A stretch of 64,000 nucleotides of DNA from an uncultured Oscillospiraceae bacterium (GCA_910589145.1 CAJUSD010000002.1:1-64000), one strand, 5' to 3'. Positions 8,889 through 17,590 are shown, numbered from the stretch's first letter. Translations and numbers: made by a program. Notes: generated by a model not told the origin, from the letters alone.

Positions 8889-9905
8889 TTACAAAAATGG
8901 GCAGGCGTATTTCGCGTTTGCGAGCGCGGCCAGGGGGCTGTACTCATCTAAAGTTACTCCCGCATCTTTTGCTTTTCCCTGCCAGGAATTACGGCGGACC
9001 AACTCCTTATCAATGCCTGCCAGGACAGCTTTCTTATTTTTACTCCACAAAGGGCCAATTAAATCTTCTGCCTTACCGTCCCCTGTAACCCTTTGGACTA
9101 CGACTTCCGGCGAAAGCAATTCAATCTGGTTACACACAATCTGGACATACTGTTCCATTTCCAAAAGATGGAATTCCCCCCTCAAAAACTCCTGTTCCAA
9201 CTGAGTCCCCCGCAAAACATGAAGCAGATGAATTTTAATACTATGGACAGGCAAACCAGCAAGAACCCGAACTGTTTCCAGCATATCCTCTGCTGTTTCC
9301 CCTGGCAGCCCGTCAATAATATGGACGCACACCGGAATATGATTTTCAGCCAACTTATAAAAGCCCTCTAAGAATTCTCTATAAGTATGTCCCCGATGAA
9401 TACGGCGGGCAGTTTTATCATGAACCGACTGCAAACCCAGCTCAATATACAGGTCAGTTTTCCGATTCAGGCAGGCAAGATAATCTATAACGTCGTCTGG
9501 GAGGCAATCGGGTCTGGTTGCAATACTCAGGCCAACAACCCCAGGCTGTTCTAAAACAGATTCATAAGCCTGCCGCAGAACCGGTAAAGGGGCGTATGTA
9601 TTGGTATACGCTTGAAAATAGCCAATATATTGGTTTGCCTGGGGCCATTTGCGGGAAAGCCTTTCCCGCTGCTGCTGAAACTGTCGCGGAAGTTCCAGGA
9701 CAGGATTTCCAGCAAATTCCCCGCTGCCGGAAGCAGAACAGAATGTACAGCCGCCAACGCCTTTTGTACCATCCAGGTTAGGACATCCAAAGAGAGCGTT
9801 CAAGGGAACCTTTAAAACTTTTCCTCCATAGCGGTGTTTCAAAAAATAATCCCAAGTATGATAACGTTTATTAGTATCGGAATAAGGGAATGGAGATAGC
9901 GGCAC
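8889..9905 (-). CDS. Radical SAM protein, YhcC/TIGR01212 family
   Basis: The 338-residue protein has the family's 4Fe-4S motif: C41 in LFGCPNLDGTKGVGG, then C53 and C56 in GGCTFC, a CX11CX2C spacing. Further family marks are VGLSIATRPDCLPDDV, YIELGLQSVHDKTA and HIIDGLPGETAEDM. Members cleave S-adenosylmethionine to start radical chemistry; the substrate of the YhcC group is not established to my knowledge. Translation starts at GTG 9905, behind AGGAGGG. It is divergent from the cysteine-cluster gene starting at 9952, so the two share a short promoter region. Confidence 0.9.
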   Translation of the reverse strand: MPLSPFPYSDTNKRYHTWDYFLKHRYGGKVLKVPLNALFGCPNLDGTKGVGGCTFCSASGSGEFAGNPVLELPRQFQQQRERLSRKWPQANQYIGYFQAYTNTYAPLPVLRQAYESVLEQPGVVGLSIATRPDCLPDDVIDYLACLNRKTDLYIELGLQSVHDKTARRIHRGHTYREFLEGFYKLAENHIPVCVHIIDGLPGETAEDMLETVRVLAGLPVHSIKIHLLHVLRGTQLEQEFLRGEFHLLEMEQYVQIVCNQIELLSPEVVVQRVTGDGKAEDLIGPLWSKNKKAVLAGIDKELVRRNSWQGKAKDAGVTLDEYSPLAALANAKYACPFL

Positions 9906-9951
9906 CGGAAAACCCTCCTGACAAAAAAATTACAAAAAAGGAGCAGAAATC

Positions 9952-10551
9952 ATGTCTAAAGAGATGCAAGCTGAATGTATCCTGGAAGCTTACAAATTAT
10001 TAGAAAGCTCTACACCCCTGCGTTTTGATTGTGGGATACTCTGTGAGGAATCCTGCTGCAAAGGGGATGAAAATACGGGGATGTGGCTGCTTCCTGGGGA
10101 AGCGGAACTGATTGGGAACCAGGAAGGCTTTCACGTCCAGACTTGCCAGGATAATAACGGATATCCCCTTTTGGTCTGTGAAGGAAACTGTAATCGGAAA
10201 TACCGCCCCTTTGCCTGCCGGATTTTTCCTTTATTTCCCTATGTGGCTGAAACAGAAACCGGTGGTTTAGAGGTTTTTGCTGTCTGTGATCCAAGAGCAG
10301 TATTGTACTGCCCGTTGACACAATATTCTATGCTGCATCGGAAGGCTCCTTTTGACAGACCGGAATTAGGAGCTATTGGGGAGTTTCTTGCACCGATCTA
10401 TCGAAAAGGATTGTCATGGAGATTTATGTCAAAAGTACGCAGGGCAGGAATAGCTTTATTGGGGGATGAAGAATTAAAACAGTATCTCCTAGATACCAGT
10501 AAATTTTTGCAGGAAACAGCAGAATTATGGAAAAAGCTCGGACAAAGTTAA
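9952..10551 (+). CDS. Cysteine-cluster protein, YkgJ-like metal-binding type
   Basis: The 199-residue protein carries conserved cysteines at the N-terminus (C27, C31, C35, C36 in RFDCGILCEESCC), then VCEGNCNRKYRPFACRIFP and VCDPRAVLYCPL. This spacing, with a YRPxxCRxFP block, resembles the YkgJ/UPF0153 family proposed to bind zinc or an Fe-S cluster. Biochemical function is unknown. The ATG at 9952 follows AAAAAAGGAG by 8 bp. It is monocistronic and divergent from the radical SAM gene, and a functional link between two metal-cluster proteins is possible but unproven. Confidence 0.65.
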   Translation: MSKEMQAECILEAYKLLESSTPLRFDCGILCEESCCKGDENTGMWLLPGEAELIGNQEGFHVQTCQDNNGYPLLVCEGNCNRKYRPFACRIFPLFPYVAETETGGLEVFAVCDPRAVLYCPLTQYSMLHRKAPFDRPELGAIGEFLAPIYRKGLSWRFMSKVRRAGIALLGDEELKQYLLDTSKFLQETAELWKKLGQS

Positions 10552-11154
10552 AAAGGTTTGAAGGTTCAGGAAAACATCCGCCGGAATGATATGCGGCAGG
10601 TCAAAAACCGGTCCTGAGCCTTTTACTATGGGCTGAAAAGGCGATATAACAGCTATAATTTCAAATTCCCGCCGACTATTGTCACCTTTTCCCCTACAGC
10701 CCAGGTTGGAGCCCCACTCCCTAGGGCGATGGACAGGCCTACGGCAAGGGCATGATTCCCGGAAGCAAATTTTCCCTATCAAAAGCACCATCCAAAATAT
10801 AATTGCTGCTGGCAGCAGCTTCTAAAACCAGCATATCCGCGCCATAAGATGTTCACATCATCCAAGGCTTTGACAAGGTTTGGTTTTTGTTCATACTGTT
10901 TTGTTAAATGGGTTGTCTGTCCCTTTGCTTGACAAGGGAAAACATGGATATAACAAAGTAAAAAACGGCGCCAAAAACTCCGAAGGAGCCAAAAGCAAGG
11001 GTACCATATTATTATATCGTAAATGAAACATGGCCTCAATGCTAAAGTCAAAAAAGATAGGGATATAATAGAAATGTGTTCCTTTAGATACAATGTATCT
11101 CAGGATTTCCCTTTAGAATGGCTTGCCCATAAAACTCCCATCCATTTATGGATA
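10552..11154. other. 600-bp stretch without a recognisable gene
   Basis: No open frame here has a believable start, ribosome site or recognisable product. The minus strand has broken coding-like patches, for example an open stretch reading ASGNHALAVGLSIALGSGAP near 10730-10780 and a hydrophobic one near 10960-11010, interrupted by stops. I read it as probably decayed coding sequence, family not recognised. Confidence 0.4.
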
Positions 11155-11184
11155 TTGACACGAAAATATGTGAAATGGTATAAT
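11155..11184 (+). promoter_or_regulatory. Sigma-A promoter of the kinase operon
   Basis: TTGACA (11155-11160) and TGGTATAAT ending at 11184 are separated by 18 bp. It lies about 70 bp before the histidine kinase start. Confidence 0.8.
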
Positions 11185-11255
11185 ATGTATATAGTTTTAT
11201 TTTGTTTTTTATCCTTGGATGTCACCTCCTAATGAAAGCGGAATGGAGATCAAAC

Positions 11256-13862
11256 ATGAAAATGAATCGAAACGGAAGCAGAAAGAACAGTGGTATTTAC
11301 TTTCTTCTTCCTATTATATTATTTTTCAGTATTATAGGCTTTGTGGTCTTTTCAGTAGCCCAAAAGATATCTGAGGAAATGTCCCAATCTGCTATCCAGA
11401 ATCTAAGTGAAAGCCTTGATTTGATTAAATGTACAATCGAATCTATTTTAAAAAATGAGGCTGAATTTCAGACAATGATAGCCCATGAAGCAGCAATGTC
11501 AGAAGACCCAGAAACATATATCCAAACCTACGAAAAAAACCAGACGATGGTAAAGCTTTCGTTGATTCTTTCAGGAAAAACAGAAGGGATTTCCCACACA
11601 GGGGAAAAATTTTCTGAAGAAGGCTTGGAGTTTTCTCCAGAAAGGACAATAAATGGTTTGCCTGTTTCCCGCTCATATGTGAATTATATGGGTACATGGG
11701 CATATACCATAAAATGCCCTGTTATAAAAGAAAACCAGGAAATTGCGTACCTTTATGTAGAATATGTTTATGATACACTGGACAAATCTCTTCCAAATGG
11801 GTTCTATAACCAGCAGGCAATGCTGTATATTATGGATGCAGAAAGCGAGAGATTTGTCTTAAAGCCTAAGGGAATGGGGAAACGAAGCGCAGGACATATT
11901 AATCTGGAAGACTTTTACCGTGCCAATGATATTTTAGATGAAGGACTCCGAGCGAAAGTAACAAATTGTCTGGAAAATGGAGACAACATCCTGTTTTTTC
12001 ACGATATACGGGATGTAGATGCACTAAATTATATGTGGTCGGTTAATGAGGGAACTCTTTACTTGATTGGATATGTACCGATTGAGGCAATTCAGCAGGA
12101 AGGTAAAGCAGTCAATCAAAATATTTTTATAGTTGTCTTATCAATGTTAATCGCATTTTTCCTATGTTGTTCTTTTTACTATTTCAGTCAAAGGCAGCAG
12201 ATGAAGCTTAGAAAGGAACAAGAGGCTGAAAGAGAGATATATAATAAACAGCTTTCAGAAGCTTTGCAGGCAGCCCAGGTTGCAAGCAACTCCAAAACAA
12301 TGTTTCTTTCTAATATGTCGCATGATATTCGTACCCCTATGAATGCAGTTCTTGGTTTTACCTCGCTTCTTTCTATGGATGCTGAAAATCCTGCTAAGGT
12401 AAGGGAATATACAAAAAAAATAATGGCCTCTGGCCAGCATCTTCTTAGTTTGATTAACGATATTTTGGACATTTCTAAAATTGAGAGCGGGAAGGTAGTA
12501 CTTTCATTTGAACCCTTTACTCTCAACAGCCTTATTTCCTCTGTAGACGCAATTATTCAGCCAATGGCAAAGGCCAAAAGGCAGGTTTTCCATGTTGAGG
12601 TAACAGGTGTTAAACATGAATATTTAATGGGGGATGAAACCAGGATTAATCAGGTTTTAATGAACCTTCTTTCTAATGCAGTAAAATACACTCAGGAAGG
12701 CGGAGATATCTGGTTTCGTATCATTGGCCTTAAACAACATTCCAATCAATATGAACATATCCGAATTGAGGTAGAGGATAACGGATATGGAATGACGCCA
12801 GAATATTTAAAGACGATTTTTGACGCATTTACCAGGGCGGAAAACAGCACAACAAATAAAGTCCAGGGTACGGGGCTTGGTATGGCAATCACTAAAAACA
12901 TTGTAGAACTTATGGGTGGAACAATAGAAGTATTCAGCGAAGTAAATAAGGGAAGCCTTTTCCGGGTTGAGCTGGAACTTCGTATTCCAGAAGAACAGTT
13001 GGATAAACAGTTTTGGAAGGATAGCGGAATTACCCGAATACTAGCCGTTTCCAGTGAAACGGCTGTTTGCCAGACAGTTCAGGAGCTTATGCACGAACTG
13101 AATGTGCAGGTTGATACAGTTTCTAATATAGAGGACGCTTCCCGTTTGACACAGGACAACAACAATTCAGAAAATAAATATCATATTGTTCTTTTGGACT
13201 ATAGTATATTGGAACTGGAAATGCAGGCAGCCAAAAAGTGGCGGAAGACAATCCCCCAAATACCATTTCTATTTTTGGCAGACCACAACTCAGAGGGGTT
13301 AGAAGAAGCTCTCCAAATAGAAAATATAGGTGTTCTCACAAAACCGTTTTTTGCCTCTGCCTTTAAAGAAAAAATTTTGGAAATGCAGAAGGTTTTAAAG
13401 GGTGAAAGCCAGGAAGAGGCTGTAAAGAGTAATATTTTGGAGGGGATGCATCTCCTCGCCGCAGAAGATAACGAGATTAACGCAGAAATCCTGGAGGAAA
13501 TTTTAAAGATAGAAGGGGTTTTCTGTGAAATTGTTGAAAATGGGCAGCTTGTTTTGGAACGCTTTGAAAACGCCGCAGAAGGCGAGTTCGATGCAATTTT
13601 AATGGATGTCCAAATGCCAGTTATGAACGGCTATGAAGCAACAAAAGCAATCAGAGCCCTCAGCCGTAAGGATGCAGCGAAAATTCCAATTATCGCTATG
13701 ACTGCAAACGCCTTTGCAGAAGACGAAAAGGCAGCCTTAGATGCAGGAATGAATGCTCACATTCCAAAACCTATCGACATAGATATGTTAAGAAGAATTA
13801 TTAGCCAGTACTCCAAACGAAAGGAACTACAGAATGAAAAGACAAAAGACCAGCAGGCTTAA
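11256..13862 (+). CDS. Hybrid sensor histidine kinase with two receiver domains
   Basis: The 868-residue membrane kinase has a first membrane helix at about 14-35 (GIYFLLPIILFFSIIGFVVF) and an extracytoplasmic sensor of about 250 residues. A second helix at about 289-310 follows. Next come HisKA with H356 in NMSHDIRTPMNAVLGF and the ATPase domain (NLLSNAVKYT, VEDNGYGM, GTGLGMAITKN). The first receiver looks degenerate: its acidic pocket is replaced by AVSSETAV, though LLDYS and TKPF remain. The second is complete, with D784 in ILMDVQMPVMNG and IPKPID. ATG 11256 follows GGAGAT; earlier in-frame starts exist at 11232 and 11202. The next gene, a binding protein, overlaps its 3' end by 29 bp, so the two are coupled and may form one sensory unit. 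Confidence 0.9.
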   Translation: MKMNRNGSRKNSGIYFLLPIILFFSIIGFVVFSVAQKISEEMSQSAIQNLSESLDLIKCTIESILKNEAEFQTMIAHEAAMSEDPETYIQTYEKNQTMVKLSLILSGKTEGISHTGEKFSEEGLEFSPERTINGLPVSRSYVNYMGTWAYTIKCPVIKENQEIAYLYVEYVYDTLDKSLPNGFYNQQAMLYIMDAESERFVLKPKGMGKRSAGHINLEDFYRANDILDEGLRAKVTNCLENGDNILFFHDIRDVDALNYMWSVNEGTLYLIGYVPIEAIQQEGKAVNQNIFIVVLSMLIAFFLCCSFYYFSQRQQMKLRKEQEAEREIYNKQLSEALQAAQVASNSKTMFLSNMSHDIRTPMNAVLGFTSLLSMDAENPAKVREYTKKIMASGQHLLSLINDILDISKIESGKVVLSFEPFTLNSLISSVDAIIQPMAKAKRQVFHVEVTGVKHEYLMGDETRINQVLMNLLSNAVKYTQEGGDIWFRIIGLKQHSNQYEHIRIEVEDNGYGMTPEYLKTIFDAFTRAENSTTNKVQGTGLGMAITKNIVELMGGTIEVFSEVNKGSLFRVELELRIPEEQLDKQFWKDSGITRILAVSSETAVCQTVQELMHELNVQVDTVSNIEDASRLTQDNNNSENKYHIVLLDYSILELEMQAAKKWRKTIPQIPFLFLADHNSEGLEEALQIENIGVLTKPFFASAFKEKILEMQKVLKGESQEEAVKSNILEGMHLLAAEDNEINAEILEEILKIEGVFCEIVENGQLVLERFENAAEGEFDAILMDVQMPVMNGYEATKAIRALSRKDAAKIPIIAMTANAFAEDEKAALDAGMNAHIPKPIDIDMLRRIISQYSKRKELQNEKTKDQQA

Positions 13863-15150
13863 AAGGCTGGCAGTGATTTGTATAGCTGGAATGATAACAG
13901 CAGCTTTTACATCATGTACGGGAAAAACGGAAGATAAAAATTTGATTGTTTCGGGAAAAGACGTTAAAAAGACAGTTGTTATGTTCAGCCCAATGGAGAA
14001 AACAGCTCCAGATGTTGAAAATACTGCAAGAAGCGCTGCAGACAAAACCATTATTATGGCTGAGAAAAAGTTGGGTGTCAGTGTGGAATACAGCACTTAT
14101 ACAGCGGAAAACTATCAGGAAAAAACATATGACGAAGTGTCCCTTGACAGGGTACGCAACCATATGGACGACTTATATTTATTAAACCCGGACGTTATCC
14201 AGACGCTGGGGGAAGAAGACCTGTTAATGGATTTATCAGGGCTTGAAAATGCGAAAAATTTACGCGATGTTGTGAAAGCAGCAAATGTTGTTAATGGAAA
14301 ACTTGTGGCAATCCCGCAGGAAGTTGTGGCCTATGGATTGTTTATCAATAAGGATATGTTCGATCAATACCAACTTGAACTTCCAGAAACACCGGAAGAT
14401 TTTTTGGAATGCTGCAAGGTATTTCAGGAAAACGGAATTGATACGCCGGTTGGAGCTAACCGCTGGTGGCTGGAGACATTTGTTCTCGCCCAGGGGTATG
14501 CCGATTTATATAATGGAGGGAATACAGAGGCGGAAATTGAGGCCCTGAATAACGGAACTAAAAAGTACAGCGACTATATGCGTCCCGGCTTTGAATTCCT
14601 TCAGGAGATGATTGACTGCGGTTATATTGATGCTGAAAAGGCTTATGTCAGCGAAGCGATTGAAGCAGAAGGGCCGGATTTTCTAGCCCAGAAAACACCC
14701 ATCGTTATGGCTTACTGGGGCGCGGCAAATACGGAAACTGCTTATGGGAATCCAGATTTTGAAATGCTGGTTATCGGCTTCCCAAGCAGCCGCGGCCAAA
14801 TGCCTGTTATGCCCATGACAGGATTTGCAGTTGGCGCTGATTCAGAACATGCGGAAGATGCAATGGCAATATTAAACGAGATGGTTTCGGATGAAGCCCT
14901 CCAGGTGTATACAGAAACCAACAAAGTGATTTCCCCCTCTAAAAATATTGAAGTAGACTGTATCCCTGCACTGAAACCTTTGAATGACAAAATTAAGGAA
15001 AATATTTTTGTACTTGGCTCTAATGCTGGAATGAAGATGGAACAATGGGGAAATACCTGCCAGGTGGTACGTATGTTGTTAAACGGCGCTACAGTAGATG
15101 AATGTATGGACGAATTTGACAGGCTTCAGGAAGAAGCAATCAAAAAATAA
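13834..15150 (+). CDS. Extracellular solute-binding lipoprotein (ABC type 1 / sugar-like)
   Basis: The 438-residue protein has a lysine/arginine-rich start, a hydrophobic helix and a lipobox, TAAFTSC, with Cys28 as the lipid anchor. The body has the usual features of bacterial extracellular solute-binding proteins (AIPQEVVAYGLFINKDMFDQ, LPETPEDFLECCKVFQENGI, PVMPMTGFAVGADSEHAEDA). It overlaps the upstream histidine kinase by 29 bp. No ABC permease or ATPase gene follows: a large terminator structure comes straight after. It could feed a transporter encoded elsewhere, or present ligand to the kinase. The ligand cannot be told from sequence. Confidence 0.85.
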   Translation: MKRQKTSRLKRLAVICIAGMITAAFTSCTGKTEDKNLIVSGKDVKKTVVMFSPMEKTAPDVENTARSAADKTIIMAEKKLGVSVEYSTYTAENYQEKTYDEVSLDRVRNHMDDLYLLNPDVIQTLGEEDLLMDLSGLENAKNLRDVVKAANVVNGKLVAIPQEVVAYGLFINKDMFDQYQLELPETPEDFLECCKVFQENGIDTPVGANRWWLETFVLAQGYADLYNGGNTEAEIEALNNGTKKYSDYMRPGFEFLQEMIDCGYIDAEKAYVSEAIEAEGPDFLAQKTPIVMAYWGAANTETAYGNPDFEMLVIGFPSSRGQMPVMPMTGFAVGADSEHAEDAMAILNEMVSDEALQVYTETNKVISPSKNIEVDCIPALKPLNDKIKENIFVLGSNAGMKMEQWGNTCQVVRMLLNGATVDECMDEFDRLQEEAIKK

Positions 15151-15171
15151 GATAAATTCGGCAGAAAAGGA

Positions 15172-15264
15172 GGCTGTAAAAAGCCCCCAAAAATCTTTCC
15201 ATCAACAAAGACCGCCTTTTCGTGGCGGTCTTTGTTGATTTAGGGGCTGTTTTTTACAGCCCCT
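15172..15264. terminator. Nested terminator hairpins after the binding-protein gene
   Basis: A perfect 16-bp inner stem (15201-15216 with 15224-15239; ATCAACAAAGACCGCC) sits inside an imperfect outer pair, GGCTGTAAAAAGCCCC and GGGGCTGTTTTTTACAGCC. The outer arms also form smaller local hairpins. Such a compound structure should stop transcription from both sides. Confidence 0.75.
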
Positions 15265-15279
15265 ATATAATTGTGACAT

Positions 15280-15882
15280 TCAGATAACAGTAACGTTAGA
15301 TACTTGACCCGTACCCTCAAAATGATAAGCTGTCCCATCTATATAAGGTTTCATCACCTCCAATTTGAAGTAATACTCTTCTCCCTTCTCAATCCCTACA
15401 AATCTTTCGCTTCCACTGATTCCATCCCCACACGCTTCATAATACCCTATCTTTTTATCAAATGTTCCATTCTCTTTATACAAAGTAAGCCTATAGATAT
15501 ACTTACTACTATCGAAATAGTAAGTATCTGTATAAACATACATTCTCGCAGTAGTAGTAATTGTAATTGAAGTTCCATCCGCAGTAAAATGATCTGATCC
15601 TACCCAATCCTGAAACATAAATTCAAACGAGCCATCCGCGTCCATACGTTCATTGCCTGAGTTTACAAATCTGATATAGTTAGATTCGTCCTCCGCAGAT
15701 ACTGTTGTTCCTTCAAGCATCGACGTTGAATTGTCCTCTGCAAATACTGTTGTTCCTCCAAACATCGACATTGAACCCACAAGAACCGCAGCCATTAAAG
15801 ATACACCCTGACGCACTGCTTTTTTCATTGACAACCATACTTTCTTTTTCGCGAAAAACTTTCCTACAGTTTTTCTTTGCAT
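15280..15882 (-). CDS. Small secreted protein of unknown function
   Basis: I do not recognise this 200-residue protein. It has a basic N-terminus and a hydrophobic segment, VSLMAAVLVGSMSMFGGTTV, ending at FAED, a likely signal peptidase site. A short duplicated motif follows: GTTVFAED then GTTVSAED. The rest is Tyr- and Thr-rich with no cysteine pair and looks beta-rich (TSITITTTARMYVYTDTYYF), like a small surface or bacteriocin-associated domain. Its first ATG overlaps the end of the upstream VanZ-like gene by 19 bp; MKKAV at 15828 is an alternative start that gives a more standard signal peptide. Probably co-transcribed with the VanZ-like gene. Confidence 0.6.
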   Translation of the reverse strand: MQRKTVGKFFAKKKVWLSMKKAVRQGVSLMAAVLVGSMSMFGGTTVFAEDNSTSMLEGTTVSAEDESNYIRFVNSGNERMDADGSFEFMFQDWVGSDHFTADGTSITITTTARMYVYTDTYYFDSSKYIYRLTLYKENGTFDKKIGYYEACGDGISGSERFVGIEKGEEYYFKLEVMKPYIDGTAYHFEGTGQVSNVTVI

Positions 15883-16352
15883 TTTAATACTATCTTGGAT
15901 TTTGAAAAAATATATCCAAGCATAAATCCTGGCAGCATTAAGATAAAATTATCTACATCAAAACTACCTATCATCGTAAGAAGTTGAGTTAGTTCCACAA
16001 ACAACACAATAGCTAACCCACATATTATTGCCCTATCTAAAGTATTAATTTTCAAAAACAAATACCCAATAAAAAAACCCATTGGAATCAGCCCGACTAA
16101 ATCGCCGCCTATCTTTAATATGACTGTATCATAATTAATGGAATTTGTCTTTACTTTATAATAATAGCGTAAGATTGTACGTAATGGAAGCAAATTTGTA
16201 CGTTTAGCTATATGTTCGAAGAATGTAAAGCGTGGAGGAATAACTATTTTATCAAGGAATAAAAAATAAATCAATCCTAAACAATATATACCAAAAAGAA
16301 ACCAAATTCCAAAATGTATTATTTTTTTCACAAAAGCACCTACCGTTTTCAA
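15864..16352 (-). CDS. VanZ-like family membrane protein
   Basis: The 162-residue protein has four predicted membrane helices (WFLFGIYCLGLIYFLFLD, GLIPMGFFIGYLFLK, AIICGLAIVLFVELTQLLT, FILMLPGFMLGYIF). It also carries the VanZ-type pattern NLLPLRTI, GDLVGLIPMGFFIG and VELTQLL. VanZ itself gives low-level teicoplanin resistance, but most family members are of unknown role in the cell envelope. A gene for D-Ala-D-Ala ligase lies 1.4 kb away on the other strand, beyond an insertion sequence; there are no vanS/R/H/X genes, so this is not a glycopeptide-resistance cluster. It overlaps the small secreted protein gene downstream. Confidence 0.8.
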   Translation of the reverse strand: MKTVGAFVKKIIHFGIWFLFGIYCLGLIYFLFLDKIVIPPRFTFFEHIAKRTNLLPLRTILRYYYKVKTNSINYDTVILKIGGDLVGLIPMGFFIGYLFLKINTLDRAIICGLAIVLFVELTQLLTMIGSFDVDNFILMLPGFMLGYIFSKSKIVLKCKEKL

Positions 16353-16414
16353 ATAATTCTGCTACTGTATATCTATTAATTTTACCAAAATAGAATTATT
16401 TTGTCAATAAAAAA

Positions 16415-16422
16415 GACTTATG
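16415..16422. repeat. Target-site duplication, left copy (GACTTATG)
   Basis: The same 8 bp occurs exactly at 17272-17279 on the other side of the insertion sequence. Eight to nine bp is the usual IS1-family duplication length. Confidence 0.9.
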
Positions 16423-16444
16423 GGATGTGGACATAGAGCGCATA

Positions 16445-17038
16445 TTATAAAAAATCAAGAATAGAAAAGGGCAACTCACGAGAATTGGAAGAACGTTTTT
16501 GCCGGGAATTCATTTTTGCAATACCAAAGGCATTGAAAGCCTGAACAAAAAACTCCAGAACTGCTTGCAATGTTTCAAGCTTTCTGGGAAAACAGCGGCT
16601 TCGGCGATGCAAAACAGGAATATAATGCCTTAAATCTGCATTGATGCTTTCAGCTGTAAAGGTATCACTTTTATCGTGAGTATTTCTAATATGCCTGCCC
16701 GGATAAACTATATCAATATATCCGAGATAACCATCTGTACAATAATATTTTGCCTGTGGACCGCTGTCAACGATTTTTTGAATCCGATTCGGTGATTTGT
16801 CTCCTGCCGCATCAAATCCTACAATCTGACGCGGCGAGCGGCTTACCATAGTCATAACATATGTGTTTTCCTGGGTTTTGTTATTGGATTTCTTTCCTAT
16901 AAACCAATATAATTCATCAAGCTCCAAAATATGGAAATCAGTCTTCGCAACCGGAGCCGTTTTTTTTAATCCTGTTATAGACGTTAGCCTTACTGAAACC
17001 AAATACCTTTCCCACTCCGCGTCCGCTTGCTCCTGCAT
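16445..17038 (-). CDS. IS1-family transposase, catalytic part (orfB / InsB)
   Basis: This frame encodes the DDE catalytic domain: LELDELYWFIGKKS supplies the first Asp, YYCTDGYLGY the second, and FTAESINADLRHYIP the Glu, all in IS1 InsB-like contexts. It has no convincing start of its own. Its coding sequence joins orfA through a -1 shift at the run of eight A on the minus strand (16967-16960), giving an OrfAB fusion as in IS1. No stop or deletion is visible, so the element may still move. Confidence 0.88.
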   Translation of the reverse strand: MQEQADAEWERYLVSVRLTSITGLKKTAPVAKTDFHILELDELYWFIGKKSNNKTQENTYVMTMVSRSPRQIVGFDAAGDKSPNRIQKIVDSGPQAKYYCTDGYLGYIDIVYPGRHIRNTHDKSDTFTAESINADLRHYIPVLHRRSRCFPRKLETLQAVLEFFVQAFNAFGIAKMNSRQKRSSNSRELPFSILDFL

Positions 17039-17231
17039 AAAATGTTTTTATTGCCTGTTGGCGAACTTCCTCAGGATATTCCCGTGTTTTCGGGTTCATG
17101 GTGTAGTATTTTTTGCATTCCTTGCAAAAGCACCTTTGACTTCCCGAACGGTTTTTTCCTGCATTCACCTGGTTTTCTGTTTTTCCACAGATTGGACATT
17201 GCCGACCTGCTTCTTCTCTTGCTTTTCTCAT
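16938..17231 (-). CDS. IS1-family orfA (InsA-like zinc-finger/HTH protein)
   Basis: This 97-residue frame starts MRKAREEAGRQCPICGKTEN and has a zinc-finger set: CPIC, then RCFCKEC. A helix-turn-helix (GRGVGKVFGFSKANVYNRIK) follows. In IS1 the InsA protein binds the terminal repeats and represses transposition, while the frameshifted InsAB' fusion is the transposase. The same arrangement is seen here: the frame ends soon after the A8 slippery run. Confidence 0.88.
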   Translation of the reverse strand: MRKAREEAGRQCPICGKTENQVNAGKNRSGSQRCFCKECKKYYTMNPKTREYPEEVRQQAIKTFYAGASGRGVGKVFGFSKANVYNRIKKNGSGCED

Positions 17232-17271
17232 TGTTTTATTTTACCTTCTTCTGCGCTTTTTGTCCACACCC

Positions 17272-17279
17272 GACTTATG
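17272..17279. repeat. Target-site duplication, right copy (GACTTATG)
   Basis: Exact match to 16415-16422 across the IS1-family element. Confidence 0.9.
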
Positions 17280-17325
17280 CTATTATATAGGTGACTAATT
17301 TGAATTTATTGCAATCTATGATGTT

Positions 17326-17488
17326 AGAACCTGTATTCATAACCGAGGGATGCCGGATGGATGAGGATTTTTCCCGTCAGACAAGGAGATTTTCCGCAGC
17401 CATACTGACGTATGGCAAGGGAAATCGACGCAGTATGGCGGGAAAAAGACCAGCCGGACGGCGTGCAGCGGTTGTGAATACAGGTTCT
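17326..17488. repeat. Palindromic MITE-like element, family 1 copy a
   Basis: The 163-bp non-coding unit has 20-bp terminal inverted repeats: AGAACCTGTATTCATAACCG on the left and the complement of the same with one mismatch on the right. Internal arms also pair (TTTTTCCCG with CGGGAAAAA), so the whole unit can fold into one long branched hairpin. A possible TTA duplication flanks it. A second full copy with the same AGAACCTGT ends lies at 54208-54367, and a solo right end at 55218-55236. It carries no transposase. Confidence 0.8.
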
Positions 17489-17590
17489 TAAAAAGCAGTG
17501 AAGAAAGAACCTTCCGAAAAAAGAAGTGGAACGCCAGCCGGATTCATTTTACATACAGTATAACAATACAACCCAAACAAAAAAGCAGTC

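Larger units (their letters stand above)
16423..17271 (-). mobile_element. IS1-family insertion sequence, 849 bp, apparently complete
   Basis: Ends are GGATGTGGACATAGAGCGCA on the left and, read inward on the opposite strand, GGGTGTGGACAAAAAGCGCA on the right. That is a 20-bp terminal inverted repeat with three mismatches. It is bounded by identical 8-bp duplications, so it inserted as one unit and has not decayed at the edges. It holds two overlapping frames, a zinc-finger/HTH orfA and a DDE orfB, joined by an A8 slippery run. It sits between the VanZ-like gene and a palindromic repeat, and interrupts no recognisable gene. Confidence 0.92.

Noticed and set aside
8905..8935. GCGAGCGCG-type sequence resembling a family 2 repeat end
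   Set aside because: It is inside the 3' coding end of the radical SAM gene (codes for ALANAKYAC) and lacks the second border block; similarity is likely chance.
11023..11232. 69-codon open frame upstream of the histidine kinase
   Set aside because: It runs through the kinase promoter, has no ribosome site and no recognisable features.
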